Source of the DNA: Egibacter rhizosphaerae
GTDB taxonomy: Bacteria; Actinomycetota; Nitriliruptoria; Euzebyales; Egibacteraceae
Direction: 5' to 3'
Assembly (NCBI RefSeq): GCF_004322855.1
Contig: NZ_CP036402.1
Location: 3,472,001 to 3,536,000 of the forward strand
Length of the DNA: 64,000 nucleotides
Shown here: positions 26,116 to 34,305 of the stretch, in pieces
Layout: each line of letters opens with the position of its first letter
Numbering within the stretch: the first letter of the stretch is position 1
Notes under the pieces: generated by a model
What the model saw: the letters and a program-made list of their open reading frames with translations, nothing else
Databases searched by the model: none
Told to the model about the DNA's origin: nothing
Translations under genes and position numbers: made by a program

Positions 26116-26904
26116 CTACTCCTGCAGCCGCAGCCCGAAGCCGGGCCCGGTGATCGCGCGCAGCAGGCGGCTGTCCTCGCGTGCGGTGGCCTGCACACGG
26201 CGCACCTCGGGACCCGGGGGCAGGGCCACGGTGTGCTCGAACCCGGCCGGGGCGACCGGCTCGCCGTCCACGGTCACGTCCGCCGAGCCGTCGAGCACGA
26301 AGAGCAGGCCGGCCTCCCCCTCGTCGAGCTCCCATTCGGTGGCCGCGCCGGCCGCGACCGCGACGTCGTCGAACCGGCGGAAGTCGCCGTTGATGCGCTC
26401 CTCACCGCGCCGGACGACCTGCTTGGCGACCACGCCGTCCCGCTCGGTCACGCGCGGTGCCTCGTGGTCGCGGATCGCGCCGAACGAGGCGCTGTCGTGC
26501 AGCGGCTGGTTCGGGTAGACGAAGATGTAGGCACGGGCCGGGCCGGGGGAGTTGTTCCACTCGGAGTGGATCATCCCGCGCATCCCCTCGGTGAGGATGC
26601 CGAGATCGCCGGTGCCCATGTGTCCGGTGATGTGGTTCAGCACGTCGTCGTGGTCGACCGTGCCGTCCACGATGTAGAACAGGCGCTCCATGCGCTGGTG
26701 GGGGTGGTGGCCGATGCCCCGCTCGGCCTCGAACGACGAGTCGTGCACGGTCAGGAGGTTGCCGAGCGCCTGAACCCGCACGAACGGGCCGATCGCCTCG
26801 CGGGCCTGCAGGCCCGGTGCGTTGAAGTCCTCGGCCCGGATCACGTGGTAGTCCTCGGGGGCGAGGTGCAGGGCGGTGGGAGTCGCGGTGTCCGTGTGCG
26901 TCAT
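26116..26904 (-). CDS. Pirin family protein (bicupin)
   Basis: 262 residues from ATG 26904. Two cupin barrels are visible. The first holds the metal site IGHHPHQRMERLFYIVDG, with HxH and the following Glu, and HSEWNNSPGPARAYIFVYPN is typical of YhhW-like pirins. The second barrel is LLFVLDGSADVTVDGEPVAP. Bacterial members act as quercetin 2,3-dioxygenases or redox-sensing regulators; physiological role here is unknown. Stands alone between convergent Sir2 and the RNase Z gene on the same strand. Confidence 0.88.
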   Translation of the reverse strand: MTHTDTATPTALHLAPEDYHVIRAEDFNAPGLQAREAIGPFVRVQALGNLLTVHDSSFEAERGIGHHPHQRMERLFYIVDGTVDHDDVLNHITGHMGTGDLGILTEGMRGMIHSEWNNSPGPARAYIFVYPNQPLHDSASFGAIRDHEAPRVTERDGVVAKQVVRRGEERINGDFRRFDDVAVAAGAATEWELDEGEAGLLFVLDGSADVTVDGEPVAPAGFEHTVALPPGPEVRRVQATAREDSRLLRAITGPGFGLRLQE

Positions 26905-27037
26905 CGTTGGGCTCGCTTCCGGGTCGGCAGGAGGTGCGTGGGGTTCGTACGGATCCGAACGACGTGTCGGCCCGGAGTGTTCCCGCATCCGGCTGGCCCG
27001 ATAGCCCGGCCGCGACCGCCGACCCCTCCAGTGGGCG

Positions 27038-27934
27038 TCAGACGGGGATGCGGTCGAGATCGGCCGCGACGTGGACGTTCGGGACCACCTCCTCGGCCTG
27101 CGCCCGGATCCGCTCGGGATCGCGATAGCGGGGGGAGAAGTGGGTCAGCACGACGTTTCGGGCGCCCGCCTCGCGGGCGACCTCGGCGGCCCGGCGCGCG
27201 GTCAGGTGGCCGTAGCGCTCCGCGAGGTGGGCGTGCTCGTCGAGGAAGGTGGCCTCGATCACGAGCAGGTCGACGTCGCGCGCGAGCGCGACCGCCTCCT
27301 CGCAGGGTCGCGTGTCCATCACGAACGCGACGCGCTGACCGGGGCGTGGGCGGCTGACCTCGTCGACGGTGACCGTGCGCCCGCCCACGGTGAGCTGACC
27401 GGCCTCCTGCAGCCGGCCGACCGCCGGCCCGTGGATCCCCCGAGCGGCGAGCGCCTCGGGATCCATGCTGCGTCCGTCGGGCTCCTCGAGTCGGTAGCCG
27501 AGGGTCGGGATGTCGTGGTCGAGCCGCGCCGCCCACAGCCGGTAGGGCGGTGGCGCCACCAGGTCGCCGGGCTCGGCGGGACGCACCCTCGTGCCCGCCG
27601 CGGACTCGCCCGTCAGCTCGATCAGTCGCCCCACCCGCCACGCGTCCTCGGCGGGCGCGTGGGTCTCGAGGGGCACGCTCGCGTTGTGCTGGGAACGGTT
27701 CATGACAACGCCGGGCAACCCCAGACAGTGGTCGCCGTGCAGGTGGGTGATGCAGACCCGGTCGACCGCGGCGGGGGACTCACCGGCGCGGATCAGCTGG
27801 CGCTGGGCTCCCTCGCCGGGGTCGAACAGGATCGCGTGGCCGTCCCACCGCAGGAGGTAGCCGTTGTGGTTGCGCTCGCGGGTGGGAGTGCGGCTCGAGG
27901 TTCCGAGCACGACGAGGGCGCGGTCCCGGGTCAT
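27038..27934 (-). CDS. rnz: Ribonuclease Z
   Basis: 298 residues, the short RNase Z form. The metallo-beta-lactamase motif THLHGDHCLGLPG supplies most zinc ligands; other ligands come from the Asp in FVMDTRPC and the His in VVLTHFSPRY. The N-terminus LVVLGTSSRTPTRERNHNGYLL, FDPGEGAQRQL and the C-terminal HLTARRAAEVAREAGARN are diagnostic. It cuts the 3' trailer from tRNA precursors. ATG 27934 has AGGAG unusually close upstream. Divergent from ung across 236 bases in which I see no further gene. Confidence 0.93.
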   Translation of the reverse strand: MTRDRALVVLGTSSRTPTRERNHNGYLLRWDGHAILFDPGEGAQRQLIRAGESPAAVDRVCITHLHGDHCLGLPGVVMNRSQHNASVPLETHAPAEDAWRVGRLIELTGESAAGTRVRPAEPGDLVAPPPYRLWAARLDHDIPTLGYRLEEPDGRSMDPEALAARGIHGPAVGRLQEAGQLTVGGRTVTVDEVSRPRPGQRVAFVMDTRPCEEAVALARDVDLLVIEATFLDEHAHLAERYGHLTARRAAEVAREAGARNVVLTHFSPRYRDPERIRAQAEEVVPNVHVAADLDRIPV

Positions 27935-28170
27935 GCTCCTGATCCTGCCCTCCGCGGGCCGACGCAGCAGGATTCGGCCGCGACGGGATCACCCGCGTGG
28001 CGCCGCCGCCGCGGACCACCGCGCCTGGTCGCACGGTGGTCCAGCAGGCGGACTTGCGCGTCGCGCCGGTCCGATCGAGCATCGGCCGCCTTGCGGGCAC
28101 CCCGCCGCCACCGCGGTCGGGACGTGTCCCGGGACGGTCGGAACGGCGCGATCCGCGGACGAGGTGCGTG

Positions 28171-28848
28171 ATGGGCGAGCGGGACCTGTCGAACGTCGTG
28201 GGCCCCGGCTGGCCGGAGGCGCTCGAGCCGGTGCGCGACCGCGTCGCCGGCCTCGGCGACTTCCTGCGGGCGGAGCAGGCCGCGGGTCGACCGTTCCTCC
28301 CGCGTGGCGATCGGATCTTCGCCGCGCTGCAACAGCCCCTCGAGGCGGTGCGGGTGCTGCTCGTGGGCCAGGACCCGTACCCCACGCCCGGACACCCGAT
28401 CGGGCTGTGCTTCTCGGTCGCCTCCGACGTGCGGCCGTTGCCCAAGAGCCTGCAGAACATCTACCGCGAGTACAGCGAGGACCTCGGCCATCCGATGCCC
28501 GCGAACGGCGACCTGACGCCGTGGGTCGAGGAGGGCGTGCTGCTGCTCAACCGGGTGCTGACGGTGCAGGCGCACAAGCCCGCCAGCCACCGCGGGAAGG
28601 GCTGGGAGGAGGTCACCGAGCAGGCGATCCGCTCGCTGGCCGCGCGCGATCAGCCGCTCGTGGCGATCCTCTGGGGCAAGGACGCGCGGAGCCTGAAGCC
28701 ACTGCTCGGCAGGACCCCCGTGGTGGAGTCGCCGCATCCCAGCCCCATGGCCGCCCACCACGGCTTCTTCGGCTCGCGGCCCTTCAGCCGCGCGAACGCA
28801 TTGCTCGCCGAGCAGGGCGCAGAGCCCGTCGATTGGAAGCTTCCGTAG
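28171..28848 (+). CDS. ung: Uracil-DNA glycosylase, family 1
   Basis: 225 residues from ATG 28171 (GAGG six bases upstream); the frame is open further upstream without a ribosome site. The water-activating loop is [19 protein letters not shown], where the Asp after GQ is catalytic; [22 protein letters not shown] and [21 protein letters not shown] (Leu-loop replaced, catalytic His kept) follow. It removes uracil from DNA. A hypothetical gene follows after 53 bases on the same strand. Confidence 0.95.
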   Translation: MGERDLSNVVGPGWPEALEPVRDRVAGLGDFLRAEQAAGRPFLPRGDRIFAALQQPLEAVRVLLVGQDPYPTPGHPIGLCFSVASDVRPLPKSLQNIYREYSEDLGHPMPANGDLTPWVEEGVLLLNRVLTVQAHKPASHRGKGWEEVTEQAIRSLAARDQPLVAILWGKDARSLKPLLGRTPVVESPHPSPMAAHHGFFGSRPFSRANALLAEQGAEPVDWKLP

Positions 28849-28901
28849 CCGACGACCGCACCTGGCATCCATCGGGCGCCGGATCCACTAGGCTGCCCGC
28901 G

Positions 28902-29405
28902 ATGAACGAGGATGTCGTGCGCCGCTTCGTGTGGGTCGAGGAGGCCGAGCCCGAGTTCGGCGGTCAGTGGCTCGCCTTCCCACCCGACGGAACCCCGGAG
29001 CCGCTCGTGCTCGCCGACGTCGTCGCGGCCTACCGTGCGGGCGCCGAGCCGGAGGATCCGCTGCCGATCCACGTCCAGGCCACCGAACAGGTCGTGCGGG
29101 CCGCGGGGGAGCTCGAGGACGAGCTGTTCCCCGACGCGACCACGCGGCTCGAGGTGACGCTCGCCTCCGCCGAACAGAACGTGTCCCCGCTCGACCCGTG
29201 GAGCGCGGCCGGCGAGCGCGTCCGGCGCACCGCCGAGGCGCTGGAGAAGCTGGCCGCCGACCTGGCCGAACTCGTCGAGGAGCAGCTCGACGGCGGGTCG
29301 CTGGCGCGGCTCCCGCAGGGCTCCACCCGTGCGCTCGCGCAGTCCACGCAGGCCGCCTGGCGACTGCGCCGGTTGATCGATCCGCCGAGTCCGCTCTACC
29401 TCTGA
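28902..29405 (+). CDS. Acidic hypothetical protein
   Basis: 167 residues from ATG 28902. A beta-rich opening (RRFVWVEEAEPEFGGQWLAF) is followed by alternating acidic segments and a helical, coiled-coil-like stretch (RRTAEALEKLAADLAELVEEQL) and a basic tail. No signal peptide or membrane segment. Codon bias supports coding. I do not recognise the family. Probably cotranscribed with ung; convergent with the aldo/keto reductase gene. Confidence 0.7.
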   Translation: MNEDVVRRFVWVEEAEPEFGGQWLAFPPDGTPEPLVLADVVAAYRAGAEPEDPLPIHVQATEQVVRAAGELEDELFPDATTRLEVTLASAEQNVSPLDPWSAAGERVRRTAEALEKLAADLAELVEEQLDGGSLARLPQGSTRALAQSTQAAWRLRRLIDPPSPLYL

Positions 29406-29433
29406 GGCGGCCGACCGAACGCATCTCCTCGGG

Positions 29434-30342
29434 TCACCCCCGCTGCAGGTAGCCGGGCCGGACCTGCTCGCCGGCGACCGCGAGTTCGGCGACCTCCCGC
29501 TCGGACAACTCGATCGTCGCGGCGGCACAGTTCTCCTCGAGGTGCGCCACCTGACTCGTGCCCGGGATCGGCAACACCACCGGGCTGTGGTGCAGCAGCC
29601 ACGAGAGCGCGACTTGTGCCGGAGTGGCGTCGTGGCGCCGGGCGACCTCGTCCAGCGCACCCCCCGGCTGCGCGAGGTCGCCGGTGGCGACCGGGAACCA
29701 CGGGATGAAGCCGATCCCCGCGGCCTCGCACACCTCGAGCACCGGCTCGTGCTCACGGTCGGCGAGGTTGTAGCGGTTCTGCACGCTGGCGACGTCGACG
29801 TGTTCGCGGGCGGCCGCGAGCTGCTCGGCGTCGACCTCCGAGAGGCCGATGTGGCGAATCTTGCCCGCCTCCCGGAGCTGGTGCAGTGCCCCGAGCTGCT
29901 CGGCCATCGGCACGTCGCGGTCGATCCGGTGCAGCTGGAAGAGGTCGATCGTGTCGACCCCGAGGCGGCGCAGGCTGAGCTCGCACTGCTGGACGAGATA
30001 GGCAGGACGCCCGTTGGGCACCCACTGGTCCGGTCCCGTGCGACACAGCCCCGCCTTGGTGGCGATCACGAGCTCCTCGGGATAGGGGTGCAACGCCTCG
30101 GCGATCAGTCGCTCGCTCACCTCGGGGCCGTAGCTGTCGGCGGTGTCGATGAGGGTGACGCCGAGCTCCACGGCGCGTCGCAACACCTGCCGCGCCTGCT
30201 CCGGGTCGCCGGGTTCGCCCCAGATGCCCTTCCCGGTGAGGCGCATGGCGCCGAAGCCGAGGCGGCGGACCGGCTGCTCACCGGCCAGTTCGAACACGCC
30301 GCTGCGGGCCACGGGCTCGGCCGAGCGAAGGTCGTTCGTCAA
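29434..30342 (-). CDS. Aldo/keto reductase
   Basis: 302 residues from a TTG at 30342 with AAGGAG five bases upstream; the in-frame ATG further upstream lies in tandem-repeat DNA. The TIM-barrel motifs are LGFGAMRLTG, VTLIDTADSYGPEVSE (catalytic Asp and Tyr), VIATKAGL (catalytic Lys), DLFQLHRID (catalytic His) and IRHIGLSEV, then SVQNRYNLADRE and LPIPGTSQVAHLEEN for NADPH binding. A YghZ/YajO-like soluble oxidoreductase; substrate unknown. Divergent from the OB-fold gene. Confidence 0.92.
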   Translation of the reverse strand: MTNDLRSAEPVARSGVFELAGEQPVRRLGFGAMRLTGKGIWGEPGDPEQARQVLRRAVELGVTLIDTADSYGPEVSERLIAEALHPYPEELVIATKAGLCRTGPDQWVPNGRPAYLVQQCELSLRRLGVDTIDLFQLHRIDRDVPMAEQLGALHQLREAGKIRHIGLSEVDAEQLAAAREHVDVASVQNRYNLADREHEPVLEVCEAAGIGFIPWFPVATGDLAQPGGALDEVARRHDATPAQVALSWLLHHSPVVLPIPGTSQVAHLEENCAAATIELSEREVAELAVAGEQVRPGYLQRG

Positions 30343-30400
30343 AGCCGCTCCTTGGGACGGGTGCTCCGATGGTGCTCTCCGCGCGGCGAGCCTGCCCGCC

Positions 30401-30500
30401 ACCGTCGCGCCTCACCCGCCACCGTCGCGCCTCGCCCGCCACCGTCGCGCCTCGCCCGCCACCGTCGCGCCTCGCCCGCCACCGTCGCGCCTCGCCCGCC
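30401..30500. repeat. 20-bp minisatellite, five copies
   Basis: The unit ACCGTCGCGCCTCGCCCGCC repeats exactly every 20 bases from 30401; only the first copy differs, by one base. It fills the gap between the divergent aldo/keto reductase and OB-fold genes. Confidence 0.95.
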
Positions 30501-30564
30501 CGTGCCGGCTCACACCGGCCGTGGCGCGGGGCTGGAGCGGTGGTCCGCGCGTACGGTGGCACCG

Positions 30565-31029
30565 ATGGGTCGCAACGAGGAAGGCTCGCGCCGCCGGTGG
30601 GGCAACATCGCGGGGATCGCGCTCGGCGTGGTGCTCGTCATCGGCGTCGGCTTCGGGCGGATCGGGGGGACGCTACCGATCGGCGGTGATACCGATCCGC
30701 GGGCCAGCTGCGACGACCCGGTCGCCTGGGACGCGGTCGACGGCCACGAGGTCGGCACGGAGGTCGCGGTCGAAGGCCCGGTCGAGGCGGCCAGCACCGA
30801 ACCCGACCTCGGGGGCGCGCCCACGTTCCTGAACCTCGGCAACGCCTACCCCGACGAGCCGCGATTCGACGTGGTCGTGTACGAGTCCGAGCGCGAAGGC
30901 CTCGGCTTCGACCCCGAGCAGGCGCTGCCGGGCGAGCGCATCTGCGCGGTCGGCGAGCTCGACGAGCGCGACGGTGTCCCGCAGATCGTGCTGCCCGCCC
31001 CGGGCAGCCTGCGGACCGACCTCGACTGA
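30565..31029 (+). CDS. Membrane-anchored OB-fold protein
   Basis: 154 residues from ATG 30565. One N-terminal hydrophobic helix after a basic start (RRRWGNIAGIALGVVLVIGV) would anchor it, placing the rest outside. The outer part shows the pattern GTEVAVEGPVEA, PTFLNLGNAYPDEPRFDVVV and ERICAVGELDERDGVPQIVL, which matches a small OB-fold family often annotated nucleic-acid-binding-like. Ligand unknown. Its stop codon lies in the first copy of a 26-bp tandem duplication. Confidence 0.72.
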   Translation: MGRNEEGSRRRWGNIAGIALGVVLVIGVGFGRIGGTLPIGGDTDPRASCDDPVAWDAVDGHEVGTEVAVEGPVEAASTEPDLGGAPTFLNLGNAYPDEPRFDVVVYESEREGLGFDPEQALPGERICAVGELDERDGVPQIVLPAPGSLRTDLD

Positions 31030-31124
31030 GCAGGCGTCGCGCGGACCTCGACTGAGCAGGCGTCGCGCGGAGTCCCTCGCTCAGGGCTGGTGGAGTCCCT
31101 CGCTCAGGGCTGGAGGAGTCCCTG
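31018..31124. repeat. Tandem duplications spanning both convergent stop codons
   Basis: A 26-bp unit is perfect at 31018-31043 and 31044-31069; copy 1 contains the stop of the OB-fold gene. A 23-bp unit follows at 31070-31092, 31093-31115 and in part at 31116-31124; copy 2 contains the stop of the GDPD gene. There is no other sequence between the two genes. Confidence 0.9.
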
Positions 31125-32033
31125 GTGCAGACGCGGGTCGCCACGCTCGGACAGGACCGCGTTCAGGACGTCCGGCACGTCGGTGATGATGCCGTCGGCG
31201 CCCTCGTCGAGCAGCCGGTGCATGCTGCCCTCGTCGTTGATCGGCCACACGTGGACGTGCATTCCGAGCGCGTGCGCCGCCGTGAGGAAGCGCGGGGTCG
31301 GCACGTAGCGCCCACTCGCGTGTTCGGGCACCTGGGCGGCCACCCCGCGCGTCGGTGTCCACCGCCCGAGACCGAGGCGCGACAGGTGCCAGAGGGCGCG
31401 CATCTCGCGGGGGGAGAGGCTGGTGGGAAGCTCCGGAGCGAGGCGCCGCAGTGTCGCGAGCAGCTGGTCCGAGAACGAGGCCGCGATGACGCGGTGGGCG
31501 GCCCCGTGCGTGTGGACGCTGTCCGCCACAGCGGCCGCGAGCCGCTCACCGCCGGCCTTGAGTTCCAGGACCCAGAAGGTGTCGGTGGCTGTGAGGACCT
31601 CCCCGAGTGTGGGGATCGCGATCCCTTGGCCCGCGAAGGGACGGCTGCCGTCGGGTGCGACGAAGCCCGCGCCGGCGTCGAGCCGTCGCAACTCGGCCAG
31701 CGTTCGGGAGTCGACGGGCCCCGTGCCATCCGTCGTGCGATCGACCGAGGGATCGTGGTGGACGACGACGTGCCCGTCGGCGGTCAACCGCAGGTCCAGT
31801 TCGAGTCCGTCCACTCCCAGGTCCAGCGCGTGGGTGAAGGCGGCGAGCGTGTTCTCGGGCCGCGCCGCGCTCGCACCGCGGTGCGCGATGCGGGTGGGGC
31901 GTTGGGTGACCAGGGTCCGGGGCGGCACGACCGGGGTGGGCCTGGCGAGCCATGCGGCGCCGGCGGTGGCACCCGCCGCCACCAGCGCCCCTCGGGTCGC
32001 CAACCGCCTGCGTCGCTGGTCTCGTCGGCTCAT
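31104..32033 (-). CDS. Glycerophosphodiester phosphodiesterase, membrane-anchored or secreted
   Basis: 309 residues from ATG 32033, which overlaps the preceding stop (ATGA). A basic twin-arginine-like start (MSRRDQRRRRLATRG) and a hydrophobic stretch suggest export. Catalytic motifs are RIAHRGASAARPENT (His, Arg, Glu), LELDLRLTADGHVVVHHDP (Glu, Asp, His) and WVLELKAG (Glu, Lys). The family hydrolyses glycerophosphodiesters to glycerol 3-phosphate and an alcohol, with calcium or magnesium. Third gene of an RDD/racemase-fold/GDPD operon, so an envelope role is likely. Confidence 0.9.
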   Translation of the reverse strand: MSRRDQRRRRLATRGALVAAGATAGAAWLARPTPVVPPRTLVTQRPTRIAHRGASAARPENTLAAFTHALDLGVDGLELDLRLTADGHVVVHHDPSVDRTTDGTGPVDSRTLAELRRLDAGAGFVAPDGSRPFAGQGIAIPTLGEVLTATDTFWVLELKAGGERLAAAVADSVHTHGAAHRVIAASFSDQLLATLRRLAPELPTSLSPREMRALWHLSRLGLGRWTPTRGVAAQVPEHASGRYVPTPRFLTAAHALGMHVHVWPINDEGSMHRLLDEGADGIITDVPDVLNAVLSERGDPRLHQGLLQP

Positions 32034-33439
32034 TCGGACCACGGTGCCCCCCAGCGAGTGAACGTCGGCCAGATGTCCTCGACGGTGCCCTCACGGACGC
32101 CGATCACCGACCCGAACCGTCCCACCGCGGCGTCGGTGTCCTCGGGCCACATCAGAACGTAGTCACCGCGTTCCAGTCGCCCGGCGGGTGCGGTGATCGC
32201 GCTCGTGTGCTCCCCGCGACCTCCGTGCAGGCGGTCGTCGTCGAGGCCTTCGGGCCAGAGCAGCTCGGGCTGTTCGCCGCGGGCGTCCGGCCAGCTGCCG
32301 CCGCGCAGGGTGAGTTGCTCGCGGTCGCTGCCGGGCATGGAGAAGTCCGTCAGCGGCACGCGCGGGCTCGCGCCCACCACCCCGAGGACCGGCGCCGCGA
32401 CGACGAGCGCGACCACCAGCTCGTCGTCGTCGAACCCCTCGCGCAACCACCGGGAGTAGACGACCGCCGAGCCGGGATGGATCTCGTCGAGCTCGTCGCC
32501 CTCGGCCCAGTTGCGGTAGTTCGCCGAGCCGGGGCCTCCGACCACGAGCTCGTCGGGGTCGATGGCGCCACCGGCGGCCTCCACCAGGAGCCTCCGGAGC
32601 TCGCGCAGACGCGCCCGGGCGTCGCGGGCGATACCGGTCCGCACCGGGCTCGCGGCGGTGACCCGGGCGTGGGTGTCGCGAGCGCGCAACGCGGTGCAGC
32701 GGACCACCTCACCGGCATCGCGCAGTCTCCCGGCGGCGGCGACGACCGATTGGGGCTCGCGGAACCCCCCTCTCCCGGCTCCGGAGTCGAGCTCCAGGCA
32801 CAGCTCGACGGGTTCGTCGGTGCCGGCCTCGTGGGCGAGGTCGATGGTCGTGTCGAGGGTCGCGAGGTCGCCGACCGAGAGCCGTACCCGCTGGTTGGCG
32901 CGCGTCGGTGGCGTGGTCAGGTAGCGCGCGAGTTCACGGTCCGTCGGTGCCTCGGCGACGATCAGGTCGGCCTCCTCGGGCGCCGCTTCCAGCGTGGGGG
33001 CGACGTCCCGCAAACGGCGGACCAGGCCGCGCGGCTCGGGCAGCGCGTCGAGCACACGAGCGGCGGGTTGCGGGCCACCGAGGACGTCGAGGCGCGGACG
33101 CAACGTCCAGCCGTGGGTCTCGGCGAACCGCAGCAGCGCATCGAGGTTGTGCTCCACGCCACCGAGGTCGATCAGGCAGCAGGGCTCGCCCTCGCCGGCC
33201 TGCCCTGCCAGTCGGGCGAGCTCGTCCAGCACGGTCGGGGCCTCGGCGCGAACGCGCGCTGCGGCGGGATCGGACAGTCGAGCGCGGTTCCGCTCGGGGT
33301 CGACGAGGGGGGTCGCACCGGCGGTGAGGGCGGATCCGGCGACTGCGGCGGCCCCCGCCAGGAACCGCCGGCGCGGGACGGGGCCGGTCGCGTCGCGGTC
33401 GGTCGCGTCGCGTGCCGGCACGTCGCTCTCGCCCCTCAC
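32030..33439 (-). CDS. Tat-exported alanine-racemase-fold protein lacking any lysine (probable pseudoenzyme)
   Basis: 469 residues from a GTG at 33439 that overlaps the RDD stop (GTGA). RRRFLAGAAAVAGSALTAG at about residues 23-41 is a twin-arginine-type signal. The rest follows the plan of the alanine-racemase N-terminal-domain proteins annotated amino acid deaminase/aldolase: LIDLGGVEHNLDALL, VRLSVGDLATLD, VELCLELDSGAGRGGF, a central VVGGPGSANY, and a C-terminal beta domain with GDYVLMWPED. The PLP lysine expected soon after the first strand is absent (LRPRLDVLGG stands there), and I find no Lys anywhere in the protein, so it cannot form the PLP aldimine. Possible roles: ligand binding or a PLP-independent activity. 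Confidence 0.75.
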   Translation of the reverse strand: MRGESDVPARDATDRDATGPVPRRRFLAGAAAVAGSALTAGATPLVDPERNRARLSDPAAARVRAEAPTVLDELARLAGQAGEGEPCCLIDLGGVEHNLDALLRFAETHGWTLRPRLDVLGGPQPAARVLDALPEPRGLVRRLRDVAPTLEAAPEEADLIVAEAPTDRELARYLTTPPTRANQRVRLSVGDLATLDTTIDLAHEAGTDEPVELCLELDSGAGRGGFREPQSVVAAAGRLRDAGEVVRCTALRARDTHARVTAASPVRTGIARDARARLRELRRLLVEAAGGAIDPDELVVGGPGSANYRNWAEGDELDEIHPGSAVVYSRWLREGFDDDELVVALVVAAPVLGVVGASPRVPLTDFSMPGSDREQLTLRGGSWPDARGEQPELLWPEGLDDDRLHGGRGEHTSAITAPAGRLERGDYVLMWPEDTDAAVGRFGSVIGVREGTVEDIWPTFTRWGAPWSE

Positions 33440-34149
33440 CGGCGCACCACGATCGTGCCGGCTAGGCGGTCGTGCAGCCCACGGCCCTGTGGATGCAGGA
33501 GCACAGCGCCGTGCACGAGCACCAGCACCCCCACGGCGACCCAAGGACCGAAGGGCCACAACGCCAGTCCCCCCACGCGAGCGAACGCGCGAGCCGCCCC
33601 GCGCCGGGGTCCCGGTCGATGGCCGTTGCCGAGAACCACCGCGATGCCCACGAGCCAACGGCCCGGGCTGCGACCCCACGCTTCCATGCCGACCAGCACG
33701 ACCAGGGGCAAGGTCACGAGCCCGAGCGTCGCCACAGCGATGCCGACGGCCGACAGCGCGTCGACGCCCCAGGGTCCGCGAGCCTCGACGAGCAGCGCGA
33801 ACAGGCCCGCGCCGGGCAGTGCCGCGACGAGAGCGACCAGCGCGAGGTCGATCGCGGCGGCGACCAGACGCGCGGCGAGCCACGCCGGCTGGCCGGGAAT
33901 CGGCGCCGGGGCGGGGTCCGCCCCCTCTCGACGCTGGGTGGCGTCGGACGGGGCCTGCGGAGCCTCGGCCCCGAGCGCGCGAGCCGTGTCGGCCGGGGCT
34001 TCCTCCTCGGCGGGCGCTGACGGGCCACCGGAAGCGGCGGGATCCCCTGCGCCCGCCTGGTCCCCCGGCGGCTGGGCGCCCGCCGGCTCATGGGTCACCT
34101 CCGGCCCGCTCGGGGGAAGATCGCGCCCGGACGCCTCGCTGCTTGCCAT
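33436..34149 (-). CDS. RDD family membrane protein
   Basis: 237 residues from ATG 34149 with a GGAG site upstream. The first 90 residues are disordered, rich in Ala, Pro, Glu and Gly. Then AWLAARLVAAAIDLALVAL gives the Arg and Asp of the RDD domain, two further hydrophobic helices follow, and GRGLHDRLAGTIVV is the conserved closing motif with the second Asp. RDD proteins include sodium/proton exchangers, but most lack a known function. First gene of the operon with the racemase-fold and GDPD genes; divergent from DUF418. Confidence 0.85.
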   Translation of the reverse strand: MASSEASGRDLPPSGPEVTHEPAGAQPPGDQAGAGDPAASGGPSAPAEEEAPADTARALGAEAPQAPSDATQRREGADPAPAPIPGQPAWLAARLVAAAIDLALVALVAALPGAGLFALLVEARGPWGVDALSAVGIAVATLGLVTLPLVVLVGMEAWGRSPGRWLVGIAVVLGNGHRPGPRRGAARAFARVGGLALWPFGPWVAVGVLVLVHGAVLLHPQGRGLHDRLAGTIVVRR

Positions 34150-34305
34150 TCCCGCTCCCATCGCGCCGCGGCTGCCCGTGGGTGTAGCGGCTCGTGGGAA
34201 TCGCTGCAAGCAGCCGGCCTCCACGTCGTAGGCTCGCAGGCCCGCCACGCTGGCGGTGCGCACGTCCGACGCTCCATCGACCCGGTACGAGTCCGAGGGA
34301 ACGCC

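Noticed and set aside
30401-30500. CRISPR array
   Set aside because: The 20-bp units abut with no spacers, and no cas genes are near.
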